Source: an uncultured Eubacteriales bacterium
GTDB taxonomy: Bacteria; Bacillota; Clostridia; Oscillospirales; Oscillospiraceae
Direction of reading: 5' to 3'
Length of the DNA: 64,000 bases
Assembly: GCA_900079765.1 (NCBI GenBank)
Contig: LT599017.1
Coordinates: 2,511,766 to 2,575,765 of the forward strand
Each line of letters starts with the position of its first letter. The first letter of the stretch is position 1. Below are positions 41,692 to 50,653 of this stretch, piece after piece. The translations under genes were made by a program, and so were the position numbers. The notes under the pieces were generated by a model that did not search any database, was not told the DNA's origin, and saw nothing but the letters and a program-made list of their open reading frames with translations.

Positions 41692-43551
41692 TTATTCCGC
41701 AACGTCCTCAAACTGCGAGTTGTAGAGATCGGCGTAGAATCCGCCCCGCTCCAGCAGGTCCTTATGGTTGCCCTGCTCGATGATGTCGCCGTCCTTCATG
41801 ACAAGGATCAGATCCGCGTCCTTGATGGTACTGAGCCGGTGAGCGATGACAAAGCTGGTGCGGCCCTTCATCAGGTTCGCCATGGCGGCCTGGATGAGGT
41901 GCTCGGTGCGGGTATCCACTGAGGATGTGGCCTCGTCCAGGATAAGAATCTTATTGTCCGCCAGGATGGCACGGGCAATGGTAAGGAGCTGTTTCTGCCC
42001 CTGGGAGATGTTGGTCGCATCCTCGTTAAGCTCCATATTGTACCCGCCGGGGAGGGTCTGGATGAAGTGGTGGACGTGGGCGGCCTTGGCGGCGGCGTAA
42101 ACCTCCTCGTCGGTGGCATCCAGCCGCCCATAGCGTATGTTCTCCATGATGGTGCCCTTGAAGAGCCAGGTGTCCTGAAGGACCATACCGAAGGCCTCAC
42201 GGAGCTCGGGGCGGTTAAACTCCCGCACGTCGTGGCCGTCCACCTTGATGGAACCGCCATTTACGTCGTAAAACCGCATGAGAAGCTTTACCATGGTGGT
42301 CTTTCCCGCGCCGGTGGGGCCCACGATGGCCACCATCTTGCCCGGCTCCACCTGGGTGGAGAAGTCATTGATGATGATCTTTTCCGGGCTGTACCCGAAC
42401 TTCACGTGGTCAAACTCCACCGCGCCCTGCACACTGTCTACGCTGACGGCGTTGGGGGTGATCTGATCCTCCTCCGCCTCGCCGAGGAACTCGAAGACCC
42501 GCTCGGCGGCGGCGGCCATGGACTGGAGCATGTTGAACACCTGGGACATCTGGGTGATGGGCTGGGTAAAACTCCTCACGTACTGAATAAAGGCCTGGAT
42601 ATCACCTACGGTGATGACGCCCCGCACGGCCAGGACGCTGCCGGAAATTGCCACCGCCACGTAGCCGAGGTTCCCCACAAAAGTCATGATGGGCTGCATC
42701 ATGCCGGAGAGAAACTGCGATTTCCAAGCGGAGCTGAAAAGTACCTTGTTGGTGGAGTCGAACTCGGCCTCGACAGCCTCCTCCCGGTTGAAGGCCTTGA
42801 CCACGTTGTGCCCCGAGTAGACCTCCTCCACCTGGCCGTTGATGATGCCCAGATACTTCTGCTGGGCCTGGAAATACTTCTGGGAGTGTTTCACCACGAT
42901 GCTGATGAGGAGGAGCGAGACCGGCAGGATAACGAAGGCGATCAGTGTCATCAGAGGGCTGATGGTAAGCATCATCACCACCACACCGATGAGAGTGGTG
43001 ACACTGCTGATAAGCTGGGTCACGCTCTGGTTCAGGCTCTGGCCCATGGTGTCCACGTCGTTGGTGATGCGGGAGAGGACCTCGCCCACCGTGCGGGACT
43101 CAAAGTACTTCATAGGCATGCGGTTGATCTTCTCGCTGATGTCCCGCCGCATCCGGTAGGCCATCTTCTGGGAAATACCCGTCATCAGCCAACCCTGGAT
43201 AAAGGAGAAACAGGCAGAGACCAGGTAGATGGCGAGGACGGTGAGGAGTATCTGCGCGATTTTTGTAAAGTCGATGCCGCCGGTGCCGCCGATCTTACCG
43301 ACCAGGCCGTTGAAGATCTCAGTGGTGGCATTGCCCATGATCTTGGGCCCCACCACGGAGAAGGCCGCCGAGCCGCCGGCGAAGAGGGCGATGAAAATGA
43401 GGGCTATCTTATACCTGCCCATATAATTTAAGAGCTTGCCGATGGTGCCCTTAAAGTCCTTGGCCTTTTCGCCGGGCATCATGCCGCCGCCCGGCCCCCG
43501 GCCCCCCATGGGGCCACGGTGGGAAGCGGTGGTTTTCGTGTTGTCGCTCAT
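41692..43551 (-). CDS. ABC exporter half-transporter, canonical subunit (module 2)
   Basis: A 619-residue half-transporter. A Gly/Met-rich N-terminal tail (about 1-40) precedes six membrane helices. The ATPase has Walker A GPTGAGKTTMV, signature ISQGQKQ (second Gly replaced), Walker B LILDEATSSVD and H-loop FVIAHRLST, so it supplies the active hydrolysis residues. Compared with modules 1 and 3 it lacks the insert before the ATPase. Its ATG overlaps the partner's stop by four bases. It ends the MarR-ABC-ABC unit of module 2. Confidence 0.9.
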   Translation of the reverse strand: MSDNTKTTASHRGPMGGRGPGGGMMPGEKAKDFKGTIGKLLNYMGRYKIALIFIALFAGGSAAFSVVGPKIMGNATTEIFNGLVGKIGGTGGIDFTKIAQILLTVLAIYLVSACFSFIQGWLMTGISQKMAYRMRRDISEKINRMPMKYFESRTVGEVLSRITNDVDTMGQSLNQSVTQLISSVTTLIGVVVMMLTISPLMTLIAFVILPVSLLLISIVVKHSQKYFQAQQKYLGIINGQVEEVYSGHNVVKAFNREEAVEAEFDSTNKVLFSSAWKSQFLSGMMQPIMTFVGNLGYVAVAISGSVLAVRGVITVGDIQAFIQYVRSFTQPITQMSQVFNMLQSMAAAAERVFEFLGEAEEDQITPNAVSVDSVQGAVEFDHVKFGYSPEKIIINDFSTQVEPGKMVAIVGPTGAGKTTMVKLLMRFYDVNGGSIKVDGHDVREFNRPELREAFGMVLQDTWLFKGTIMENIRYGRLDATDEEVYAAAKAAHVHHFIQTLPGGYNMELNEDATNISQGQKQLLTIARAILADNKILILDEATSSVDTRTEHLIQAAMANLMKGRTSFVIAHRLSTIKDADLILVMKDGDIIEQGNHKDLLERGGFYADLYNSQFEDVAE

Positions 43552-45695
43552 GCTCCCTCACCTCCCAACTCAGCCTCGGAGAGCTGGCTTCTTGCAATTT
43601 CCTGATAGGTGGCGCAGGTCTTCATCAGCTCCTCATGGGTGCCGATGCCCACCACCTTACCTTCGTCCAGGACGAGGATCTGGTCGGCGTGGAGGATGGT
43701 GGAGATGCGCTGGGCCACGATGATGACGGTGGCGTCCTTCACCTTCTCGCCTAGCGCCCGGCGGAGGAGCACGTCAGTCTTGTAGTCCAGGGCGGAAAAC
43801 GAGTCGTCGAAGAGCAGCACCTTGGCGTGCTTTGCGATGGCCCGGGCGATGCTCAGGCGCTGTTTCTGTCCGCCGGATACGTTGGAGCCGCCCTGGGCAA
43901 TGGGGTCCTGGTACTTATCGGGCTTGGTGTCAATGAAATCTGCAGCCTGGGCGATGGCGGCGGCCTCCTCCACGGCGGCGTCGGTGATGTCCGCCCCGCC
44001 GAATTTGAGGTTTGACTCAATGCTGCCCGAGAAGAGCACGCCCTTCTGGGGCACATAGCCCAGGAGCGCATGGAGCTTGTGCTGGGAGATATCCCTGATG
44101 TCTATGCCGTCCATTGTGATGCGCCCATAGCTCACATCAAAAAACCGGGGAATGAGGTTCAAGAGTGTGCTCTTGCCGCTGCCGGTGGAGCCGATGATGG
44201 CCGTGGTCTCCCCTGGGGATGCTGTAAAGGTGATATGCTCCAGTACGTCGGCCCCCGCGTCGGGATAGCGGAAACTCACGTCCTCGAACGCCACCACGCC
44301 TTTGCAGTCGGAGAGCTCCTTGTCCTTAAGGACGTGCTTATCCCGGATGGTGGCCTTGGTCTCGAGCACCTCGTTGATGCGCCCGGCGGACACCCCTGCC
44401 CGGGGCAGCATGATGGACACCATGGAGATCATGAGGAAGGCCATGACGATCTGCATGGTGTAGGTGATAAAGGCGATCATGTCGCCCACCTGCATGGTGC
44501 CCAGGTCGATGCCGTGGGCGCCGTTCCAGGTAATGAGAAGGGTGATGCCGTTCATCAAAAGCATCATCAGCGGCATCATGAAGGTCATGACCCGGTTGGT
44601 GAAGAGCTGGGTCTTCTTGAGGTCGAGGTTTGCGAGATCAAAGCGTTTCTCCTCATGCTTTTCCCGGGAGAAGGCGCGGATCACGGGGATGCCGGTCAAA
44701 ATCTCTCGGGCTACCAGGTTGAGCCGATCAATAAGCTGCTGCATCTTCTTGAACTTAGGCATGGCAACGCTCATGAGGACGATCACCAGCAATAGGATGA
44801 CCCCAACCGCTACGCCGATAATCCAGGTCATCCCCGTGTGGGTGCTCATAACCTTGACCACGGCAAAAATGCCGACGATGGGCGCGTAAATGACGATGCG
44901 CAGCAGCATGACGATGACCATCTGCACCTGCTGGATATCGTTGGTTGAGCGGGTGATAAGGCTGGCGGTGGAGAACTTGTCGATCTCAGCGCTGCTGAAG
45001 GAGACCACCTTCTTGAACACGTCTCCCCGCAGGTCCATGCCTACCTTGGCTGCGGTGCGGGCCGAGAGGAAACCGGCCAAAACAGCGGCGGCCACCATGA
45101 GCAGGGAGAGGAGCAGCATCTTGGCCCCAGTGGACCAGAGGTAGTTCATCTGAATCTCATTGAGGTCGAGACCCATGGCGGTGTACTCAGCCTTGACGAA
45201 GAGAACCGCCTTCTGGGCAATTACGGTGTCAGACTGGTCGCCCATCTGCTCCACGATCTGCGCCTCACTCTGGAGCACCTGCTCCTTAGTGACCTGGCCG
45301 GCCTCCATCATGGCGCGCAGGGTCTCCGCGTCCATCTGGCCACCCTCCTCCATGTAGGAGTACACCAGCATGGGCAGTCCCATGTCCTCGTTTAGAATCT
45401 TCAACTCGTCCTTGCTTACGTTGTTTCTGGTATAGACCCCGTCAGCGAGGGTATAGGCCCCCTCCACATGAGCGGCCTGCTCGTCGTCCATGAAGAGCAG
45501 CAGGTCCTTCAGGGTCTGTTCTCTGATCTGGTCGGGAGCCGCGTTCTCAATGCCCCCCTGCTGAATGCCCACGTCCACGATGCTGGCAGTATAGGTGGGC
45601 AGGCTCAGGTCGCAGTAGGCCTGCACTACCAGCAGCACGATGACCAGCAGCACCGACCCTGCGGAGCTTTTGAGGTATTTGAATAGCTTGAGCAT
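43548..45695 (-). CDS. ABC exporter half-transporter, degenerate-site subunit with large outer loop (module 2)
   Basis: A 715-residue half-transporter. Between the first two membrane helices lies an unusual extracytoplasmic insert of about 130 residues, rich in acidic and Gln residues (about 50-180), absent from modules 1 and 3. The ATPase has Walker A GSTGSGKSTLL and signature VSGGQKQ, but Walker B is LLFDDSFSALD (Glu to Asp) and the H-loop IIVAQRIST (His to Gln). The ATG at 45695 is one base past the MarR stop; a start 15 codons upstream would overlap MarR. The insert may bind substrate or a partner outside the cell. Confidence 0.88.
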   Translation of the reverse strand: MLKLFKYLKSSAGSVLLVIVLLVVQAYCDLSLPTYTASIVDVGIQQGGIENAAPDQIREQTLKDLLLFMDDEQAAHVEGAYTLADGVYTRNNVSKDELKILNEDMGLPMLVYSYMEEGGQMDAETLRAMMEAGQVTKEQVLQSEAQIVEQMGDQSDTVIAQKAVLFVKAEYTAMGLDLNEIQMNYLWSTGAKMLLLSLLMVAAAVLAGFLSARTAAKVGMDLRGDVFKKVVSFSSAEIDKFSTASLITRSTNDIQQVQMVIVMLLRIVIYAPIVGIFAVVKVMSTHTGMTWIIGVAVGVILLLVIVLMSVAMPKFKKMQQLIDRLNLVAREILTGIPVIRAFSREKHEEKRFDLANLDLKKTQLFTNRVMTFMMPLMMLLMNGITLLITWNGAHGIDLGTMQVGDMIAFITYTMQIVMAFLMISMVSIMLPRAGVSAGRINEVLETKATIRDKHVLKDKELSDCKGVVAFEDVSFRYPDAGADVLEHITFTASPGETTAIIGSTGSGKSTLLNLIPRFFDVSYGRITMDGIDIRDISQHKLHALLGYVPQKGVLFSGSIESNLKFGGADITDAAVEEAAAIAQAADFIDTKPDKYQDPIAQGGSNVSGGQKQRLSIARAIAKHAKVLLFDDSFSALDYKTDVLLRRALGEKVKDATVIIVAQRISTILHADQILVLDEGKVVGIGTHEELMKTCATYQEIARSQLSEAELGGEGA

Positions 45696-45696
45696 A

Positions 45697-46170
45697 CTAT
45701 GCCATGTCTCCTTTTTCCGGTTTGCTCTGTTCTTTCTCAATAATGTCGCACAGCCATGAACACAAAGTCACCAGCTGCTCCATGTCTGCCTCTCCCATCT
45801 CCCCCAGCACCCGCTGAAGGAAGACCTTGGCGTTTTCCTCAGCCCGTTCCCAGATGGCAAGGCCCTCCGCGGTGGGCCGAACCTTCACGTTGCGTCGGTC
45901 CTCCCGGTCCACGCTGCGCTCAATGTAGCCCCGCCTCTCGAGATCCCGCAAAATACGGGAGACTGCGGGCGGAAGGGTGCGGGTGCGCCGCGCCAGCTCC
46001 CATACATAGATACCGCCCTTCTCGGGCTCTTCCCGTCCCGCGCCGCAAATGGCTCCCATGCAAAAAAATTCCCCCTTGGTCATCTCCCCGGTGGGAACAG
46101 AGCTGGCAGCCAGCTTGCCGAACCGGTCCATGACCCGAAAGAAGGCCTTGAACTTGTCGTCGGGCTCCAT
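45697..46170 (-). CDS. MarR family transcriptional regulator (module 2)
   Basis: A 157-residue winged-helix protein. The DNA-binding part is GGIYVWELARRTRTLPPAVSRILRDLERRGYIER and the wing has DREDRRNVKVRPT. Two Cys residues (about 37, 42) lie near the usual ligand site. It leads the MarR-ABC-ABC operon; its stop is one base from the exporter start. The promoter has a dyad in its early transcribed region (46191-46203), the likely operator. Confidence 0.88.
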   Translation of the reverse strand: MEPDDKFKAFFRVMDRFGKLAASSVPTGEMTKGEFFCMGAICGAGREEPEKGGIYVWELARRTRTLPPAVSRILRDLERRGYIERSVDREDRRNVKVRPTAEGLAIWERAEENAKVFLQRVLGEMGEADMEQLVTLCSWLCDIIEKEQSKPEKGDMA

Positions 46171-46190
46171 ATCGCTGTCACCTTCTTTTT

Positions 46191-46259
46191 GTTAATAATT
46201 AACTCTGTTATTTATTTTGAGTGTTACTATATAATAGTCCCCCTCCTGATAAAAGTCAA
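46191..46259 (-). promoter_or_regulatory. Promoter and MarR-type operator of module 2
   Basis: TTGACT (46259-46254), 17 bp, TATTAT (46236-46231) on the minus strand. The dyad GTTAAT-A-ATTAAC (46191-46203) lies about 28 bases past the -10 box and before the MarR start. Confidence 0.65.
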
Positions 46260-46273
46260 CCAACATTATGTAC

Positions 46274-46320
46274 AAAAAGGGCGCACCGCAAAAATTAATT
46301 TTCTGCGGCGCGCCCTTTTT
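46274..46320 (-). terminator. Terminator of ABC module 3
   Basis: AAAAAGGGCGCACCGCA pairs with TGCGGCGCGCCCTTTTT; the minus strand runs into TTTTTG. It separates modules 3 and 2. Confidence 0.75.
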
Positions 46321-46346
46321 AATCTGGGCCAAATTCAGCTTTGTGC

Positions 46347-48224
46347 CTACTCCAGCTCAAATGCCCCGGTGTAGAGCTGGTAGTACTTTCCCTTCTGGGC
46401 AATGAGGTCGGCGTGGCTGCCCCGCTCAATGATGCGCCCATGCTCCAGCACCATGATGGCGTCCGAATTGCGGACGGTGGAAAGCCGGTGGGCAATAACA
46501 AAGACGGTGCGCCCGTACATGAGATTATCCATACCCGCCTGTACGATGGCCTCGGTCCGGGTGTCGATGGAGCTGGTGGCCTCATCCAGGATCATCACCG
46601 GCGGGTCGGCTACGGCACAGCGCGCGATGGAGAGGAGCTGCATCTGCCCTTGGGACAGGCTCCCGCCCGAGCCGTCTACCAGCGTCTCATACCCGTGAGG
46701 CAGGCGGCGGATGAAATCGTCCGCCCCGGCCAGCCTGGCGGCCTCAATACACTCCTCATCGGTGGCGGAGAGGTTGCCGTAGCGGATGTTGTCCATGATG
46801 GTGCCGGTGAAGAGGTTCACGTCCTGGAGGACGATGCCCAGACTGCGGCGCAGGTCGCTCTTCCTGATCTTGTTGATGTTAATGCCGTCATACCGAACCT
46901 TGCCGTCGGCGATGTCGTAAAAGCGGTTGATGAGGTTGGTAATGGTGGTCTTGCCCGCGCCGGTGGCACCCACGAATGCCACCTTCTGCCCCGGCTCGGC
47001 GTAGAGTGTCACGTTGTGGAGCACCGTCTTGTCCGCCTCGTAGGCAAAGTCCACGTCGGCAAAGCGCACGTCGCCGGTGAGCTTGGTGTAGGTGACTGAC
47101 CCGTCGTTGTGGGGGTACTTCCAGGCCCAGAGGCCAGTGCGCCCCTCCGCCTCGGTCAGGTTCCCCTCGTGGTCGTATCGGGCGTTGACCAGGGTGACAT
47201 AGCCGCTGTCCTGCTCGCCTGCCTCGTCCATGAGGGAGAAGATGCGCCCCGCGCCCGCCAGGGCCATGACCACGCTGTTGAGCTGCATGGAGAGCTGACT
47301 GATGGGATTTACAAAGCTGCGGGTAAGCTGGAGAAAGGCCGCGATACCGCCCAGAGTCAGCCCACCGCCGATGCCCGCAATGGCGATGCCGCCGCCCGCG
47401 ATGGCAATGACGACATAGACGAGGTTGCCGATATTGCCCATGATGGGCATGAGGATGTTGGCGAACCGGTTCGCCTGGGTAGCATTTTCGCACAGCTCCT
47501 CGTTGAGCTTGTCAAAGCCCGCTTTGGCCTCCTCCTCGTGACAAAAGACCTTGATGACCTTCTGGCCCGAGATCATCTCCTCAATATAGCCGTTGGCCTT
47601 ACCCATGGACTGCTGCTGCTTGATGAAGTACTTGCCCGAGTTGCCGGTGATCCGCGCGGCTGCGTTGAACATCACCGCGACGCCAATCACGATCACCAAA
47701 GTCAAAAGCCAGCTCGTCCGCAGCATGGCAATGAAAACCGCGGTCACGCTGATGGACATATTCAACACCTGAGGGATGCTCTGGGCCAGCATTTGGCGCA
47801 GGGTGTCGGTATCGTTGGTGTAGTAGCTCATTACGTCGCCATAGGAGTGGGTGTCGAAGTACTTGATGGGCAGGGTCTCCATGTGGGCAAACATGTCGTC
47901 CCGGATGGACTTGAGCGCGCTCTGCGCGATGATAGCCATGACGCGGTTGTAGATATAAATGGCAACTACGCCGGTGAGGTACAGGCACACCATAAAGCTC
48001 AGCGCCTGGAAGAGAGGCGCAAAGTCAGGTGCTGACGTTAGGAGCATAGGGGTGATGTAGTCGTCGATCAGCCGCTGGATGAAGAGGGTGGAGTTGACGC
48101 TTGCGATGGCGGAGACGAGGATGCACAGCACCACCAGCCCAAACCTCCAGGGGTGTTGGCCCAGAACATAGTGCATCAGCCGCTTGATGGTCTGCCCGGC
48201 GGGGAGGCCCTGGTTCTTATTCAT
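46347..48224 (-). CDS. ABC exporter half-transporter, canonical subunit (module 3)
   Basis: A 625-residue half-transporter with six membrane helices and an ATPase: Walker A GATGAGKTTIT, signature LSQGQ, Walker B MILDEATSSID, H-loop FVIAHRLST. An insert of about 40 residues before the ATPase (with LWAWKYPHNDG) matches that of module 1, so these two modules are closer relatives. The ATG at 48224 overlaps the partner's end by eight bases and has GGAGGGAGC upstream; a start 27 codons earlier would lie inside the partner. Confidence 0.9.
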   Translation of the reverse strand: MNKNQGLPAGQTIKRLMHYVLGQHPWRFGLVVLCILVSAIASVNSTLFIQRLIDDYITPMLLTSAPDFAPLFQALSFMVCLYLTGVVAIYIYNRVMAIIAQSALKSIRDDMFAHMETLPIKYFDTHSYGDVMSYYTNDTDTLRQMLAQSIPQVLNMSISVTAVFIAMLRTSWLLTLVIVIGVAVMFNAAARITGNSGKYFIKQQQSMGKANGYIEEMISGQKVIKVFCHEEEAKAGFDKLNEELCENATQANRFANILMPIMGNIGNLVYVVIAIAGGGIAIAGIGGGLTLGGIAAFLQLTRSFVNPISQLSMQLNSVVMALAGAGRIFSLMDEAGEQDSGYVTLVNARYDHEGNLTEAEGRTGLWAWKYPHNDGSVTYTKLTGDVRFADVDFAYEADKTVLHNVTLYAEPGQKVAFVGATGAGKTTITNLINRFYDIADGKVRYDGININKIRKSDLRRSLGIVLQDVNLFTGTIMDNIRYGNLSATDEECIEAARLAGADDFIRRLPHGYETLVDGSGGSLSQGQMQLLSIARCAVADPPVMILDEATSSIDTRTEAIVQAGMDNLMYGRTVFVIAHRLSTVRNSDAIMVLEHGRIIERGSHADLIAQKGKYYQLYTGAFELE

Positions 48225-49950
48225 CGCTGCTCCCTCCCTTCGTCTGAGACTCGAATACTTCCTTGTAAATGGGATTGGACGCCAGTAGCTCCTCGTGGGT
48301 GCCAACGGAGTCGACGCGTCCGTTATTCATCACGATGATCTTATCAGCATCCTGCACCGAGCTCACCCGCTGGGCGATGATGATCTTGGTAGTGGTGGGG
48401 ATCTCCTCCCGGAATGCCTTGCGGATAGCCGCGTCGGTGGCGGTGTCCACGGCAGAGGTGGAGTCGTCCAGAATCAGGATCTTCGGCTTTTTCAGCAGCG
48501 CCCGGGCGATGCACAGGCGTTGTTTCTGCCCGCCCGAGACGTTGGCGCCCCCCTGCTCAATGTAGGTGTCATACCCATCGGGGAACTCACGGATAAACCC
48601 GTCGGCCTGGGCCAGCTTGCAGGCGTGGACCAGCTCCTCATCGGTGGCCGACTCGTTTCCCCACCTCAGGTTTTCCTTGATGGTGCCCGAGAAGAGAACG
48701 TTTTTCTGCAGCACCATGGCCACCTGCTCTCGCAGGGCCTCCAATCCATAATCCCTCACGTCCCGGCCGCCCACCAGAACACGGCCCTCGGTGGCGTCGT
48801 AAAGGCGGGGGATGAGCTGGACGAGGCTGGATTTGGCTGAGCCGGTACCGCCCAGGATGCCTATGGTATCGCCCGACCTGATGGCCAGATTCACGTCGCT
48901 GAGAGAGTCCCGCTCGGCCTCGGCGCTATAACGAAAACGCACATTCTCAAAGACGATGCTGCCGTCGGCCACAGTCTCGACGGGGTTCTCAGGATCGTGG
49001 AGGTCGCTCTCCTCGGTGAGGACCTCCACGATACGCTCGGAGGAGGCGCGGGCCAGAACGATCATGACGAAGACCATGGACAGCATCATCAGGTTCATGA
49101 GAATTTGAAAGGTGTAGGTGAAAAAGCTGGTCAGGTCGCCGGTGGAGAGGTTTCCGCCCACCACCAGCCGCGCGCCAAACCAGGAGATGAGCACCATGCA
49201 CCCGTACACCGAAAACTGCATCAGGGGCGAGTTGAAGGCCAAAATCTTCTCGGCCTTGGTAAAGTCCTGGTAGATGGAGGTGGACACCGCGGAGAATTTT
49301 CCCACCTCATGGTCCTCGCGGACAAAGCTCTTCACCACCCGGATCCCCCGCAGATTCTCCCTCACGACGTTGTTGAGCTTGTCGTAGGTCTTAAACACCC
49401 GCTCGAAGATGGGGTGGGCATGAGTCATGATGTACCACAGGCCAATCCCCAGAATCGGAATGGCAAAAAGGAACACGGTGGAGAGCTGGGGGCTCAGAGA
49501 AATGGAAAAGAAGAGCGCACAGACGATCATAAAGGGGGCGCGTACCGCCACCCGGATGATCATCTGATACGCGTTCTGTACGTTTGCTACGTCGGTAGTC
49601 AGCCGGGTCACGATACTGGAGGCCGAGAATCTGTCGATATTGGTGAAGGAGAAGTCCTGCACCTTATAGTACATGTCCCGGCGCAGATTCTTGGCGTACC
49701 CCGCCGAGGCGATGGCGGCGAAGTGCCCGGACAGGGCCCCCAGCAGGAGGGCCAGCATCGCCATCACCACCAGGATGACGCCGTACATCCATATCTTCTC
49801 CATGTTGCCCTTATCGATGCCCTCGTCGATGAGCCGTGCCATCAGGAGGGGGATCAATGTCTCCATCACCACCTCCAGCGCGACAAAAAACGGTGCGAGC
49901 AGGGAGCTCTTTTTATACTCCCGGATGCTCTTCATCAAAATTTTAAGCAT
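48217..49950 (-). CDS. ABC exporter half-transporter, degenerate-site subunit (module 3)
   Basis: A 577-residue half-transporter: six membrane helices and an ATPase with Walker A GGTGSAKSSL, canonical VSGGQKQ, Walker B LILDDSTSAVD (Glu to Asp) and H-loop IIIAQRVSS (His to Gln). Sequence is very close in motif detail to the module 1 subunit at 18693-20429. The ATG at 49950 is favoured by family alignment (MLKILMKSIREYK) and an AGGAAAG site. It follows the MarR gene after an 83-base gap containing a hairpin. Confidence 0.9.
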   Translation of the reverse strand: MLKILMKSIREYKKSSLLAPFFVALEVVMETLIPLLMARLIDEGIDKGNMEKIWMYGVILVVMAMLALLLGALSGHFAAIASAGYAKNLRRDMYYKVQDFSFTNIDRFSASSIVTRLTTDVANVQNAYQMIIRVAVRAPFMIVCALFFSISLSPQLSTVFLFAIPILGIGLWYIMTHAHPIFERVFKTYDKLNNVVRENLRGIRVVKSFVREDHEVGKFSAVSTSIYQDFTKAEKILAFNSPLMQFSVYGCMVLISWFGARLVVGGNLSTGDLTSFFTYTFQILMNLMMLSMVFVMIVLARASSERIVEVLTEESDLHDPENPVETVADGSIVFENVRFRYSAEAERDSLSDVNLAIRSGDTIGILGGTGSAKSSLVQLIPRLYDATEGRVLVGGRDVRDYGLEALREQVAMVLQKNVLFSGTIKENLRWGNESATDEELVHACKLAQADGFIREFPDGYDTYIEQGGANVSGGQKQRLCIARALLKKPKILILDDSTSAVDTATDAAIRKAFREEIPTTTKIIIAQRVSSVQDADKIIVMNNGRVDSVGTHEELLASNPIYKEVFESQTKGGSSDE

Positions 49951-50003
49951 AAACGTCTTTCTTTCCTTTCCTTGTGGCATGGTAAACTTCTCTCCATTGA
50001 AAA

Positions 50004-50021
50004 GGCCGCCCGAAGGCGGCC
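50004..50021 (-). terminator. Hairpin between marR-like gene and ABC genes of module 3
   Basis: GGCCGCC-CGA-AGGCGGCC followed on the minus strand by TTTTC. It may reduce read-through from the regulator into the exporter genes. Confidence 0.5.
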
Positions 50022-50033
50022 CGCGTACAGGGC

Positions 50034-50480
50034 TTACTCGAGATTCTTTTTTATCTTGTCCGCCACGGCGAAAAACTGTTCCAGCTCCTCCGCCGTCAAT
50101 CCCCTCTCCATCAGTGCCTCGTTCTCCGCAATGAGCCTGTTGAACTGACGGTGGTGCTCCAGTGCCGTGTCGGTGAGCACCAATTTCTTCAGCCGCGCGT
50201 CATACCCCACGCTCTCCCGCCGGATCAACCCGTCCCGCTCCATCAGATTGAGGATGCCCGTGGCGGTGGACCGGCGAATGAAGAAGTACTGCTCCAGGTC
50301 CCGCTGAAAGAGGTCCCCCCGCTTGGCGTTCTCATAGAGATACTTGATGATGCGCCCCTGCATGGGGGTAGCATGGTCGCCGGACGGAAAACCGCCGCTG
50401 GCGTGCATACGCCGGTCCAGCAGATTGGCGATTGACTTAACGGCAATGCCGATGTGCCGCTCTTTCCCGCCCGTGCACAT
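50034..50480 (-). CDS. MarR family transcriptional regulator (module 3)
   Basis: A 148-residue winged-helix regulator (GDLFQRDLEQYFFIRRSTATGILNLMERDGLIRRE and wing DARLKKLVLT). It leads module 3. The ATG at 50480 is chosen over one at 50498, since AAGGAGG is then 8 bases away; the upstream ATG would overlap that site and the operator dyad. The promoter and dyad at 50497-50541 imply tight autorepression. Confidence 0.88.
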   Translation of the reverse strand: MCTGGKERHIGIAVKSIANLLDRRMHASGGFPSGDHATPMQGRIIKYLYENAKRGDLFQRDLEQYFFIRRSTATGILNLMERDGLIRRESVGYDARLKKLVLTDTALEHHRQFNRLIAENEALMERGLTAEELEQFFAVADKIKKNLE

Positions 50481-50496
50481 ACGGAACCCCTCCTTC

Positions 50497-50541
50497 ATGT
50501 TAGGTAGCTAACATTATAACAGCTCTTTCCCACTCCGTCAA
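50497..50541 (-). promoter_or_regulatory. Promoter and MarR-type operator of module 3
   Basis: TTGACG (50541-50536), 17 bp, perfect TATAAT (50518-50513) on the minus strand. The dyad ATGTTAG-GTAG-CTAACAT (50497-50514) overlaps the -10 box by two bases and covers the transcription start. Confidence 0.75.
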
Positions 50542-50611
50542 TAGGAAGTCCGCAACCCATTTTCACAATTTTCCCGTCCCATGCCCCGCCGCCTCGGGGA
50601 AAAATCACGAA

Positions 50612-50641
50612 CCCCCGCCGCTGCAAACGCAGCGGCGGGGG
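50612..50641 (-). terminator. Terminator of the cysE-cysS operon
   Basis: Perfect CCCCCGCCGCTGC/GCAGCGGCGGGGG stem 12 bases after the cysS stop. Confidence 0.75.
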
Positions 50642-50653
50642 AACAAACTCTTT

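Noticed and set aside
42067-43431. 454-codon plus-strand open frame opposite an ABC exporter gene
   Set aside because: Antisense shadow rich in His/Val/Gly without a start site or known motif; the minus strand has a full ABC ATPase.
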